Assembly: GCF_014654785.1 (NCBI RefSeq)
Contig: NZ_BNBD01000025.1
Location: forward strand, 1-42,552
DNA from: Streptomyces mashuensis
GTDB lineage: Bacteria; Actinomycetota; Actinomycetes; Streptomycetales; Streptomycetaceae
Direction: 5' to 3'
Length of the DNA stretch: 42,552 bases
Shown: piece by piece, positions 32,480-40,473 of the stretch
Layout: the number at the start of each line of letters is the position of its first letter
Numbering within the stretch: position 1 is the stretch's first letter
Position numbers and translations under genes: made by a program
The notes under the pieces: model-generated
Seen by the model: only the letters and a program-made list of their open reading frames with translations
What the model was told of the DNA's origin: nothing
Databases searched by the model: none

Positions 32480-32526
32480 GGCGGTCCGGGTCCGTGCGGA
32501 TCCGAACGGGTCCGCCCGTCCGCAGT

Positions 32527-32572
32527 CCCCGCCCGCCCGTCCCGGTGAAGAACCTGTGCGGGGCGGGTGGGG
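32527..32572 (+). terminator. gabT terminator
   Basis: CCCCGCCCGCCC (32527-32538) pairs with GGGCGGGTGGGG (32561-32572), 12 bp with one G-U, loop 22 nt, about 48 nt after the stop codon. Between the stop and this hairpin TCCG recurs at 32491, 32501 and 32511 with a 10-bp period. Confidence 0.6.
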
Positions 32573-32624
32573 AAACCGGTGCACGGCTGTCGTGGCCCGC
32601 GTACCTGCCGTACGGTTTCTTCAG

Positions 32625-33437
32625 ATGAGTGAAACACCCCGTCCGCAGGGGACTGCGGACGACGCCGTGCCGGTGCCTCCCCAGTGCCGGTCCGGCCGTG
32701 CCTTCGCGCACATCCCCGGAGCCCCTGGCTCCGGGCGTCTTCACCGATCGGGCGGCCGCCCGTCCCACACCCCCCGGGAAGCGCGGCACACCGGCCGGAA
32801 CGGCGGCCCCGGAACCCTCCCCCCTGTTCCGGGGCCGCCGGCGTTTCTCCTTCTCCCCCTGCTCTGTTTCGCGTTCCTCGCCTGGCAGGTCGTCACCCAC
32901 GGCCCCCTGCGCGCCCTCGACGAGCGCCTCGGCCACGCGGTCGCCGCCTGGTCCGCGCTGCCGCGCGGCGTCGCCGGCGCCCTGGCCGACCTGGGCAGCA
33001 CGACGGTGGCGCTGCCGGTGCTGGCGGCGGCCGCCGCCTGGTCGTGGTGGCGCGCCCGGCGGCGCGGCACACCCCGGCCCTGGCGCCCTGCGCTGGCCGC
33101 CGCCCTGGCGATGGCGGTGGTGCCCGCGCTGGTGGTGCCCCTCAAGCTCCTCGTCGCCCGCCCGGGGCCGCCCGCGATGGCGGGCGGCCCGCACGACGGC
33201 TTCTTCCCCTCGGGCCACGCGGCGACGGCCGCGGTGGCCTACGGGGCGGTGCTGCTGCTGTCCCGGTGGCGCCGCCGGTGGCCCGCGCTCGCCGCGTACG
33301 GCGTGCTGAACGGCGCGGTGGCGCTGGGACTCGTACGGTGCGGCTACCACTGGCCGCTGGACGTGCTGGGGTCGTGGCTGCTGTGCGGCGCGCTGCTGGG
33401 GTGCCTGGCGCGCCTCACCCGCCCCGCCGGCCGATAG
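32625..33437 (+). CDS. PAP2-family membrane phosphatase
   Basis: 270 residues from ATG 32625. About 75 residues of Pro/Arg/Gly-rich sequence precede the first of five to six membrane segments. Phosphatase motif 2 (FFPSGHA, Pro195-His198) and the His/Asp of motif 3 (GYHWPLD, His242, Asp246) are clear. Motif 1 reads KLLVARPGPP (Lys174), where the usual second RP is GP. The likely substrate is a lipid phosphate such as undecaprenyl or phosphatidyl phosphate. There is no Shine-Dalgarno sequence; TACGGT ends 8 bp before the ATG, so the message may be leaderless, or GTG 32667/32673 may be used. A perfect 15-bp hairpin lies inside the coding region. It converges with the FAD oxidoreductase gene, 4 bp away. 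Confidence 0.82.
   Translation: MSETPRPQGTADDAVPVPPQCRSGRAFAHIPGAPGSGRLHRSGGRPSHTPREARHTGRNGGPGTLPPVPGPPAFLLLPLLCFAFLAWQVVTHGPLRALDERLGHAVAAWSALPRGVAGALADLGSTTVALPVLAAAAAWSWWRARRRGTPRPWRPALAAALAMAVVPALVVPLKLLVARPGPPAMAGGPHDGFFPSGHAATAAVAYGAVLLLSRWRRRWPALAAYGVLNGAVALGLVRCGYHWPLDVLGSWLLCGALLGCLARLTRPAGR
32801..32840 (+). terminator. Perfect 15-bp hairpin inside the 5' part of the PAP2 gene
   Basis: CGGCGGCCCCGGAAC (32801-32815) and GTTCCGGGGCCGCCG (32826-32840) pair fully around a 10-nt loop. It is as strong as a terminator but lies between the predicted start and first membrane segment of the PAP2 protein; it again contains GTTCCGG. It could be a second gabT terminator or a check on PAP2 expression. 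Confidence 0.6.
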
Positions 33438-33441
33438 GCCG

Positions 33442-34854
33442 TCAGCTGTCGAAGCCGAGCCCCACCCGGTCCAGCGCCCGGAGCCACAGGTTGCGCCGGC
33501 CGCCGTTCTCGTCGGCCCGCGTCATCGCCCACTGCGTGATGCCGATGCCCAGCGACCGCACCGGCTCGGGCGGGAACGGCAGCGGCTTGCTGCGCACCAT
33601 CTCCAGCCGGGTGCGCTCCGTGGACCGGCCGGCCAGCAGGTCCAGCATCACCTCCGCGCCGAACCGGGAGGCGCCCACCCCCAGGCCGGTGTAGCCCAGC
33701 GCGTAGGCGACGCGGCCGCGCTGGGCCGTGCCGAAGAACGCCGAGAAGCGGGAGCAGGTGTCGATGGCACCGCCCCACGTGTGGGTGAAGCGGACGCCCT
33801 CCAGCTGGGGGAAGCAGCGGAAGAAGTGCCCGGCCAGGCGCCGGTACGTGGCGGGGTGGTGGTCGTACTCGGCGCGCACGCCGCCGCCGTAGCGGTAGAC
33901 GATGTCGTAGCCGCCCCACAGGACCCGGTTGTCGGCGGTCAGCCGGAAGTAGTGGAAGTGGTTGGCGCTGTCGCTGAGGCCCTGCCGGCGGCGCCAGCCG
34001 ACCGAGGCCAGCTGCCCGGCGGTGAGCGGCTCGGTCATCAGCGCGTAGTCGTAGACGGGTGCGACGTACGAGCGCAGGCGCCGCACGAGCGGCGGGAAGG
34101 CGTTGGTGGCCAGCGCCGCGCGGCGGGCCAGGACGCGGCCGTACGGGGTGCGGACGGCGACGCCGCCGCGGCGCGCGGTCAGGTCGCTGCCGGGGGTGTG
34201 CTCGTGGATGCGGACGCCCAGGCGGAGGCAGGCGCGTTTGAGGCCCCAGGCGAGCCGGGCGGGGTGCACCATGGCCACGCCGGTGCGGTTCCACAGGCCG
34301 GCCAGGAACGTCGGCGAGGCGACCTCGGCGCGTACGGCGTCGCGGTCGAGGAACTCGTGGCCGGAAACGCCGAGGGAGGCCGCCTTGTCGGCGGCCTCCC
34401 TCAGTTCGTGGACCTGGTGCGGCGCGGTGGCCACGTCGATCTCGCCGGTGCGCTCGAAGTCGCAGTCGATGCCGTACCGGGCGACCGTGGCGCCGATGGC
34501 GTCCAGGTTGCGCCGGCCGAGGTCCTCCAGGGCGGTGAGCTCGGCGGGCCAGCGGGCGGCGCCGTTGGCCCAGCCGTGGGTGAGCGAGGCGGCGCAGAAG
34601 CCGCCGTTGCGGCCGGAGGCGGCCCAGCCGGCCTCCTGCGCCTCGATCAGGACGACGTCCCGGCCGGGGTCGCGCTCCTTGGCGAGCAGCGCGGTCCACA
34701 GACCGGAGTAGCCGCCGCCGACGACGAGCAGGTCGCAGTGGTCGTCGCCGACGAGCGCGGGGCACGCCGGGGGCCGGGCGGGGTCGTCGAGCCAGTAGGG
34801 GCGGGGGGATGCGTCGGAGAGTGCTCGGGCAGGGTTCATGGCACGGGTGGCCAT
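33442..34854 (-). CDS. FAD-dependent oxidoreductase, PuuB/DadA-like
   Basis: 470 residues from ATG 34854 (GAAGGAG about 9 bases upstream). The N-terminal Rossmann motif DLLVVGGGYSGLWTALLAKE (41-60) binds FAD; SGRNGGF and the late GYTGLGVGASRFGAEVMLDLL are typical of the DAO/gamma-glutamylputrescine oxidase group. It starts 5 bp after the potC stop, so it is the last gene of the potA-potB-potC operon. It probably oxidises an amine substrate that the transporter brings in, such as gamma-glutamyl-putrescine, to an aldehyde with release of ammonia and hydrogen peroxide. A gamma-glutamylpolyamine synthetase is not in this window, so a free amine is also possible. Confidence 0.88.
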   Translation of the reverse strand: MATRAMNPARALSDASPRPYWLDDPARPPACPALVGDDHCDLLVVGGGYSGLWTALLAKERDPGRDVVLIEAQEAGWAASGRNGGFCAASLTHGWANGAARWPAELTALEDLGRRNLDAIGATVARYGIDCDFERTGEIDVATAPHQVHELREAADKAASLGVSGHEFLDRDAVRAEVASPTFLAGLWNRTGVAMVHPARLAWGLKRACLRLGVRIHEHTPGSDLTARRGGVAVRTPYGRVLARRAALATNAFPPLVRRLRSYVAPVYDYALMTEPLTAGQLASVGWRRRQGLSDSANHFHYFRLTADNRVLWGGYDIVYRYGGGVRAEYDHHPATYRRLAGHFFRCFPQLEGVRFTHTWGGAIDTCSRFSAFFGTAQRGRVAYALGYTGLGVGASRFGAEVMLDLLAGRSTERTRLEMVRSKPLPFPPEPVRSLGIGITQWAMTRADENGGRRNLWLRALDRVGLGFDS

Positions 34855-34859
34855 GGGTC

Positions 34860-35660
34860 TCAGCTCCTTCTTCGGCGTCTCCCGGTCGTCAGGCGACCGA
34901 CGAGGACGCACAGCACGGCGACGGCGAACATCGCCGTTCCGATGACATTGATCTGGACGGGCGTGCCCCGCTGCGCCGCTCCCCAGACGTACATGGGGAA
35001 GGTCACGGTCGAGCCCGCGTTGAAGTTGGTGATCACGAAGTCGTCGAAGGACAGGGCGAAGGACAGCAGCGCGCCGGCGGCGATGCCGGGGGCGGCGATG
35101 GGCAGCGTGACCCTGCGGAAGGTCTGCAGCGGGGTGGCGTAGAGGTCCTGGGCGGCCTGTTCCAGGCGGGGGTCCATGCTCGCCACGCGCGCCTTCACCG
35201 CGGTGATCACGAAGCTGAGGCAGAAGGTGATGTGGGCGATGAGGATGGTCCAGAAGCCGAAGCTGACGCCCATGTTGAGGAAGAGGGTGGCCAGCGAGGC
35301 CGCCATGACGACCTCGGGCATCGCCATCGGCAGGAACACCAGCGTGGAGGCGGAGGCGCGGCCGCGGAAGCGGTGGCGGGCCAGGGCGAACGCGACGGCG
35401 GTGCCCAGGACGGTGGCGCCCAGCGTGGACCAGGCGGCGATCTCCAGGCTGAGGGAGAGCGAGCCGCACAGGCCGGCGACGCCGCAGGGGTCGGTCCAGG
35501 CGTCGGTGGAGAACCGCTGCCAGGCGTAGTTGAAGCGGCCGTTGGGCTTGTTGAAGGAGAAGACGGTGACGACGAGGTTGGGCAGCAGCAGGTAGGCGAG
35601 CGTGCCCAGCCCCGCGAGCACGACGAGGTTGCGGCGCAGCCAGCGGGTCGCGCGGGTCAT
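34860..35660 (-). CDS. potC: Spermidine/putrescine ABC transporter permease PotC
   Basis: 266 residues, six membrane segments. The cytoplasmic EAA loop reads EQAAQDLYATPLQTFRRVTLPIAAPGI and is where the ATPase PotA docks. GGAGGT lies 6 bases before ATG 35660, and the start overlaps the potB stop by 4 bp (ATGA). Pairs with PotB to form the membrane channel. Confidence 0.94.
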   Translation of the reverse strand: MTRATRWLRRNLVVLAGLGTLAYLLLPNLVVTVFSFNKPNGRFNYAWQRFSTDAWTDPCGVAGLCGSLSLSLEIAAWSTLGATVLGTAVAFALARHRFRGRASASTLVFLPMAMPEVVMAASLATLFLNMGVSFGFWTILIAHITFCLSFVITAVKARVASMDPRLEQAAQDLYATPLQTFRRVTLPIAAPGIAAGALLSFALSFDDFVITNFNAGSTVTFPMYVWGAAQRGTPVQINVIGTAMFAVAVLCVLVGRLTTGRRRRRS

Positions 35661-36589
35661 CCGGTGACCTCCTCGGTGCCGGCCTTGCGGAGGTAGACGG
35701 TGACGAGCGCGAGGATCGCGGCCATGAGGATGAAGGACAGGGCCGCCGCGGTCGGGTAGTCGAGGACGCGCAGGAACTCCGACTGGATGACGTTGCCGAT
35801 CATCTTCTGGTCGGCGGAGCCCAGCAGCTCGGCGTTGATGTAGTCGCCGGCGGCGGGGATGAAGGTGAGCAGCGTCCCGGCCACCACGCCCGGCATGGAC
35901 AGCGGCAGCGTCACCTTGCGGAAGGTGGTCAGCGGGCGGGCGTACAGGTCGCCGGCGGCCTCCAGGACCCGGCCGTCGATGCGTTCGAGCGAGGTGTACA
36001 GCGGCAGGATCATGAACGGCAGGAAGTTGTAGGTCAGGCCGCAGACGACGGCGAGCGGGGTGGCCAGCACCCGGTGGCCCTCGGTGATGCCGAGCGCGTC
36101 GGTGAGGCCGAGGACGTGCAGGGAGCGCAGGGCGGAGACGACGTAGCCGCCGTCGGACAGGATCGTCTTCCAGGCCAGGGTGCGGATCAGGAAGCTGGTG
36201 AAGAACGGGGCGATGACCAGCACCATCAGCAGGTTGCGCCAGCGGCCGGCGCGGAGGGCGATGAGGTAGGCCAGCGGGTAGCCGAGAACCAGGCAGAGCA
36301 CGGTGGCGGCGGTGGCGTAGCCGACGGAGCGCAGGAACTGCGGGTAGTACTGCTCCAGCGCGTCGGCGTAGGTGGCGAAGTGCCAGGTGACGCGGAAACC
36401 TTCCTCCAGCGAGCCGGTCTGCAGGGAGGTCGACGCCTGGTAGACGAGCGGCGCCGCGAAGAACACCAGCAGCCACAGCATGCCGGGGAGCAGGAGCCAG
36501 AGGGGTACGCGCCGGGAGCGGCCGGAGCGGGTGAGCCGGGTGGCGGTGCGGGCCGCGGGAGGCTCGTCGGTGACGGGTGCGGTCGTCAT
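35657..36589 (-). CDS. potB: Spermidine/putrescine ABC transporter permease PotB
   Basis: 310 residues, six membrane segments after a roughly 27-residue Arg-rich cytoplasmic N-terminus. The EAA loop is EAAGDLYARPLTTFRKVTLPLSMPGVV. It overlaps potA upstream (ATGA at 36586-36589) and potC downstream by 4 bp each, so the three are translationally coupled. Confidence 0.94.
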   Translation of the reverse strand: MTTAPVTDEPPAARTATRLTRSGRSRRVPLWLLLPGMLWLLVFFAAPLVYQASTSLQTGSLEEGFRVTWHFATYADALEQYYPQFLRSVGYATAATVLCLVLGYPLAYLIALRAGRWRNLLMVLVIAPFFTSFLIRTLAWKTILSDGGYVVSALRSLHVLGLTDALGITEGHRVLATPLAVVCGLTYNFLPFMILPLYTSLERIDGRVLEAAGDLYARPLTTFRKVTLPLSMPGVVAGTLLTFIPAAGDYINAELLGSADQKMIGNVIQSEFLRVLDYPTAAALSFILMAAILALVTVYLRKAGTEEVTG

Positions 36590-37773
36590 CCGGCGCCCTC
36601 CCCCACCGTCGTGCCGGCGGTGTCGCCGGTCGCCTCGGTGCCGGCCTCGATGTCCTGGGCGGCGTCCAGGCCGAAGCCGTGGCCGGGGTTCCAGTGCAGG
36701 ACGACCTCGGCGCCGGGGACGAGGCGCGCGTCGCGCTCGACGTTCTGGACGTAGACGGACAGACCGGTGCCCGGGGCCACGGGGCTGTCGACGACGTACT
36801 GGGTGGACACGCCGGTGAAGCCGGCCTGCACGATGCGGCCGCGGACGCGGTTGCGGCCGTCGGCGACGGTGGCGGCGTCGTCGGCGTGGGTGAGCGCGAC
36901 CTTCTCGGGCCGTATTCCGAGCAGGAGTTTCTCGCCCGCCCGGGCGGGGGCGGTACATCGTGTCGCGGGCAGGCCGAGTTTGGTGTCCGCGGCCTGCAGC
37001 ACGAGGTCGGTGCCGGAGGCGTCGAGGACGTCGGTGCGCAGGATGTTGGAGGTGCCCAGGAAGTTGGCGACGAAGGTGGTGCGGGGGGTCTCGTAGAGGT
37101 CCGCGGGGGCGCCCAGCTGCTCCACGCGCCCGGCGTTCATGACGGCCACCGTGTCGGCCATGGTCATGGCCTCCTCCTGGTCGTGGGTGACGTGCACGAA
37201 GGTGATGCCGACCTCGGTCTGGATGCGCTTGAGCTCCAGCTGCATCTGGCGGCGCAGCTTGAGGTCGAGGGCGCCGAGCGGCTCGTCGAGGAGGAGGACG
37301 TCGGGGTGGTTGATGAGGGCGCGGGCGACGGCCACGCGCTGCTGCTGGCCGCCGGAGAGCTGCTGCGGGTGGCGGCGGGCGAGGTCGCCCAGCTGCACGA
37401 GGTCGAGCATCTCGTCGACCTGCTTGCGGACCGACTTCACGCCGCGGCGGCGCAGCCCGAAGGCGACGTTCTCGTGGACGTCGAGGTGGGGGAAGAGGGC
37501 ATAGCTCTGGAACACGGTGTTGACGGGCCGCTTGTACGCCGGCAGGGCGGTGACGTCGCGTCCGGCGAGCTCGACGGTGCCGCTGGTGGGCTCCTCCAGG
37601 CCGGCGATCATGCGCAGCGTGGTGGTCTTGCCGCAGCCGGAGGCGCCCAGCAGGGCGAAGAAGGAGCCGGCGGGCACGGCGAGGTCCAGCGGGTGCACGG
37701 CGGTGAAGGCGCCGTAGCTCTTGCTGAGGCCGGTGAGGCGCACGGCGGTGCCGGTCGTGGCGGTATCCGTCAT
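36586..37773 (-). CDS. potA: Spermidine/putrescine ABC transporter ATP-binding protein PotA
   Basis: 395 residues from ATG 37773; the frame is open to 37929 but the extension is not conserved-looking. Walker A GASGCGKT (43-50), Q-loop VFQSYALFPHL, signature LSGGQQQRVAVARAL, Walker B VLLLDEPLGALD, and H-loop VTHDQEEA are all intact. The C-terminal about 120 residues form a TOBE regulatory domain. It powers uptake through PotB and PotC. The substrate-binding protein PotD is encoded separately at 41249-42421. A good promoter and nested palindromes lie upstream. Confidence 0.94.
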   Translation of the reverse strand: MTDTATTGTAVRLTGLSKSYGAFTAVHPLDLAVPAGSFFALLGASGCGKTTTLRMIAGLEEPTSGTVELAGRDVTALPAYKRPVNTVFQSYALFPHLDVHENVAFGLRRRGVKSVRKQVDEMLDLVQLGDLARRHPQQLSGGQQQRVAVARALINHPDVLLLDEPLGALDLKLRRQMQLELKRIQTEVGITFVHVTHDQEEAMTMADTVAVMNAGRVEQLGAPADLYETPRTTFVANFLGTSNILRTDVLDASGTDLVLQAADTKLGLPATRCTAPARAGEKLLLGIRPEKVALTHADDAATVADGRNRVRGRIVQAGFTGVSTQYVVDSPVAPGTGLSVYVQNVERDARLVPGAEVVLHWNPGHGFGLDAAQDIEAGTEATGDTAGTTVGEGAG

Positions 37774-37900
37774 GGTTCGGTCCAGGGGGGTGTTCGTGAG
37801 GACAGAGCACGTAACAGTGACATACGGCGGCGGGTCGATCGGACACGGGCGTGCCACGACGTCCCCGGCCCCGCCACGGCTGGAACCGGAATGGTTGCCG

Positions 37901-37967
37901 ATCCTCGCAGACTCCCCGTGCCGCAACAAGGGATTCCGTAGCCATTAATGGTTTGGGCGACGGAATC
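37901..37967. promoter_or_regulatory. Divergent potA / NADAR promoter region with nested palindromes
   Basis: For potA (minus strand), TTGTTG (37929-37924) and GAGGAT (37906-37901) are spaced 17 bp. For the NADAR gene (plus strand), TTGGGC and CAGACT are also spaced 17 bp. Between them CCATTAATGG (37942-37951) is a perfect palindrome, flanked by inverted GATTCCGT (37932-37939) and ACGGAATC (37960-37967). One regulator could control both directions. Confidence 0.5.
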
Positions 37968-38019
37968 GGTGCGTGCAGACTGATCCTTTCGACACAGCAC
38001 TGCACGGGGGAGGGAACCC

Positions 38020-38610
38020 ATGGTCACCGAGGTGCCGGGACATGCCGCGGACGGGCCGCGGACGGTGGCGGAGCTCACGGCGGACCTCGCCGCGGGAACG
38101 CGCCGCAAGTACGTCTTCTTCTGGGGCCACCGGCCCCGCCGGGACGGCAGCGTGGGGCCGGGCTGCTTCAGCCAGTGGTGGCCCGCGCCGTTCCCGGCCG
38201 ACGGCAAGGTCTACGCGACGGCGGAGCACTGGATGATGGCGGGCAAGGCCCGCCTGTTCGGCGACGCGGAGGCGGAGGAACGGGTGCTGGCCGCCGGCCA
38301 CCCCAAGCAGGCCAAGGACATCGGCCGGACGGTGCGCGGCTTCGACGACGAGGTCTGGCGCCGGCACCGCTTCGCGCTCGTCGTCGAGGGCAGCGTGCAC
38401 AAGTTCGGCCACCACCCCGAGCTCCGCGACTACCTGCTGGGCACGGGCGACCGGGTGCTGGTCGAGGCGAGCCCGCTGGACCGCGTCTGGGGCATCGGCC
38501 TGGCGGCCGACGACGAGCGGGCCCAGGACCCGGCCCGCTGGCAGGGCCTCAACCTGCTGGGATTCGCGCTGATGGAGGCCCGTCAGCGGCTGCGGAACGT
38601 CAGCGGCTGA
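38020..38610 (+). CDS. NADAR-domain (YbiA-like) N-glycosidase family protein
   Basis: 196 residues from ATG 38020 (GGGAGGG 6 bases upstream). The NADAR fold covers about residues 28-190: FWGHRP, CFSQWWPAPF, YATAEHWMMAGKARLFGD, VEASPLDRVWGIGL and GLNLLGFALMEAR are the family landmarks. Members cleave N-glycosidic bonds in riboflavin-pathway intermediates or remove ADP-ribose from guanine; the activity here cannot be chosen from sequence. No ADP-ribosylating toxin gene is adjacent. It is divergent from potA and overlaps the 3' end of the DUF4190 gene by 11 bp on the other strand. Confidence 0.88.
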   Translation: MVTEVPGHAADGPRTVAELTADLAAGTRRKYVFFWGHRPRRDGSVGPGCFSQWWPAPFPADGKVYATAEHWMMAGKARLFGDAEAEERVLAAGHPKQAKDIGRTVRGFDDEVWRRHRFALVVEGSVHKFGHHPELRDYLLGTGDRVLVEASPLDRVWGIGLAADDERAQDPARWQGLNLLGFALMEARQRLRNVSG

Positions 38611-39283
38611 GGCCCCCGGCGCCGGGGAGCGGCACCGGCGGGCCGGCCGCCACCGCGGCGTAGGTCGGCTCCGGGTCGTCGTCGGGCACGGCGCCCCGCC
38701 GGTCGTCCATGGTCATCACCAGCACGAACATCAGCGCCGAGAGGACCACGGCGACGACCCCCAGGACCAGGCCGGCCAGCGCCTGGCCGCCATTGGTGGC
38801 CTCGCCGCCGCGCGCCTTGGCGCGCCCGGTGGCGCCGAAGACGATCGCCAGGACGCCCAGGACGACCCCGAGCACCACCGTCACCGAGGCGACCACGCCG
38901 ACGATGCCGAGCACGAGCGCGGCCACGCCCAGGCCGTTGCCCGCCCCGGCCTGCGGGCCGGCCACCGCCCAGCCGGGAACCCCGGTGCCGTACCCGGTCG
39001 GCCCGTAGGGGCCCGGCCCCGCCTGCCCGTACGGGCCCACCGGGTACGGGTCCACGTACGCGCTGGGCGTGCCGGGGCCCGTGGGCGCGAGCGGTACGGG
39101 CGGAACGGGCGGCACCCCCTTCGAGGACGGGGGCGGGGGCGGGGCCCAGGGGTACGGCTGGGGCTGCGGGGCCGCGGGGGGCTGCTGCGCGACGGGGGGC
39201 GGCTCCGGCGGCGCGGGGCCGGCGGCGGGCGCGGCGGGCGGCTCCGGCGGCGCGACGTGCTGGTCGGGGTCCTCGTCGGACAC
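38600..39283 (-). CDS. DUF4190-type membrane protein with a proline-rich N-terminus
   Basis: 227 residues from GTG 39283 (GGGGAGGG upstream). Residues 1-110 are Pro/Ala/Gly/Tyr-rich (PPEPP, YGPTGYG) and likely disordered. Two membrane segments follow (about 118-148 and 166-190) separated by a short Arg/Lys-rich cytoplasmic turn (GATGRAKARGGEATNGG), the DUF4190 pattern. The C-terminal tail is acidic. Function unknown; such proteins are abundant in actinomycetes. Confidence 0.85.
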   Translation of the reverse strand: MSDEDPDQHVAPPEPPAAPAAGPAPPEPPPVAQQPPAAPQPQPYPWAPPPPPSSKGVPPVPPVPLAPTGPGTPSAYVDPYPVGPYGQAGPGPYGPTGYGTGVPGWAVAGPQAGAGNGLGVAALVLGIVGVVASVTVVLGVVLGVLAIVFGATGRAKARGGEATNGGQALAGLVLGVVAVVLSALMFVLVMTMDDRRGAVPDDDPEPTYAAVAAGPPVPLPGAGGLSR

Positions 39284-39413
39284 TGGCCCTCCCCGGTCGG
39301 TGGCTTCGTCATGCTAAGCCCTGCCCCACCGGGGTGGATCCCGCCCGTCGGCAGGTGCGACAGGCCGTCATACGATGACCGGCGACCTGTTTCCCCGGCC
39401 GTGGAGGCGACGC

Positions 39414-40436
39414 ATGTCCGTCCTCGACTCGTTCATCGCTGGGCTCCCCAAGGCGGAGCTGCACGTCCACCACGTGGGCTCAGCCTCCCCGCGCATCGTC
39501 GCCGAACTGGCCGCGCGGCACCCCGACTCCCCCGTCCCCACCGACCCCGAGGCGCTCGCGGACTTCTTCACCTTCCGGGACTTCGCGCACTTCATCGAGG
39601 TCTACCTGTCGGTGGTCGACCTGATCCGCGACGCCGAGGACGTGCGCCTGCTGACGTACGAGGTCGCGCGCGACATGGCCCGGCAGAACATCCGCTACGC
39701 CGAGCTGACCGTCACGCCCTACAGCTCGACGAAGCGCGGCATCCCCGACGTCGCGTTCGTCGAGGCGATCGAGGACGCCCGCAAGGCGGCCGAGTCGGAG
39801 CTGGGCGTGGTGCTGCGCTGGTGCTTCGACATCCCCGGCGAGGCGGGCCTGGCGGCCGCCGAGGAGACCGCGCGCATCGCGTGCGAGCTCAAGCCGGACG
39901 GCCTGGTCTCCTTCGGCCTGGGCGGGCCGGAGATCGGGGTGCCGCGGCCGCAGTTCAAGCCGTACTTCGACCGGGCGATCGCCGCGGGCCTGCACAGCGT
40001 GCCGCACGCCGGCGAGACCACCGGCCCGCAGACGATCTGGGACGCGCTGACCGAGCTGCGCGCCGAGCGCATCGGCCACGGCACCAGCTGCACGCAGGAC
40101 CCGCGGCTGCTGGAGCACCTGGCCGAGCACCGCATCCCGCTGGAGGTCTGCCCCACCTCCAACCTGGCCACCCGCGCGGTGACCGACCTGGAGCAGCACC
40201 CGGTGCGGGAGATGGTCGCGGCGGGCGTCCTGGTGACGGTCAACAGCGACGACCCGCCCATGTTCGGCACCGACCTCAACACCGAGTACGCGGTCGCGGC
40301 GCGGCTGCTGGACCTCGACGCGCAGGGCGTGGCGGCGCTCGCCCGCAACGCGGTCGACGCCTCGTTCCTCGACGACGCGGGCAAGAACGCGCTGCGGGCG
40401 GAGATCGACGCGTACACCGCGAACTGGCGCGGCTGA
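39414..40436 (+). CDS. Adenosine-deaminase-family enzyme, probably aminodeoxyfutalosine deaminase
   Basis: 340 residues from ATG 39414, chosen because GGAGG lies 6-7 bases upstream; the frame is open to 39375. Zinc ligands are HVH (His17, His19), a later HAGETT, and the Asp pair SDDPPMFG; IGHGTSC is also conserved. The classical adenosine deaminase segment HLDGSLRP is replaced by HHVGSASPR. Streptomyces avermitilis has a characterised enzyme of this COG1816 group that deaminates 6-aminodeoxyfutalosine in the futalosine route to menaquinone (from memory, Sav2595), and this gene is probably its counterpart. Annotation as a plain adenosine deaminase would be a common error. TACGAT (39371-39376) may be its -10 box. 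Confidence 0.85.
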   Translation: MSVLDSFIAGLPKAELHVHHVGSASPRIVAELAARHPDSPVPTDPEALADFFTFRDFAHFIEVYLSVVDLIRDAEDVRLLTYEVARDMARQNIRYAELTVTPYSSTKRGIPDVAFVEAIEDARKAAESELGVVLRWCFDIPGEAGLAAAEETARIACELKPDGLVSFGLGGPEIGVPRPQFKPYFDRAIAAGLHSVPHAGETTGPQTIWDALTELRAERIGHGTSCTQDPRLLEHLAEHRIPLEVCPTSNLATRAVTDLEQHPVREMVAAGVLVTVNSDDPPMFGTDLNTEYAVAARLLDLDAQGVAALARNAVDASFLDDAGKNALRAEIDAYTANWRG

Positions 40437-40473
40437 GGCCGCCCGGGCCGGGGCCGCTGCCACCATGAGGGCC

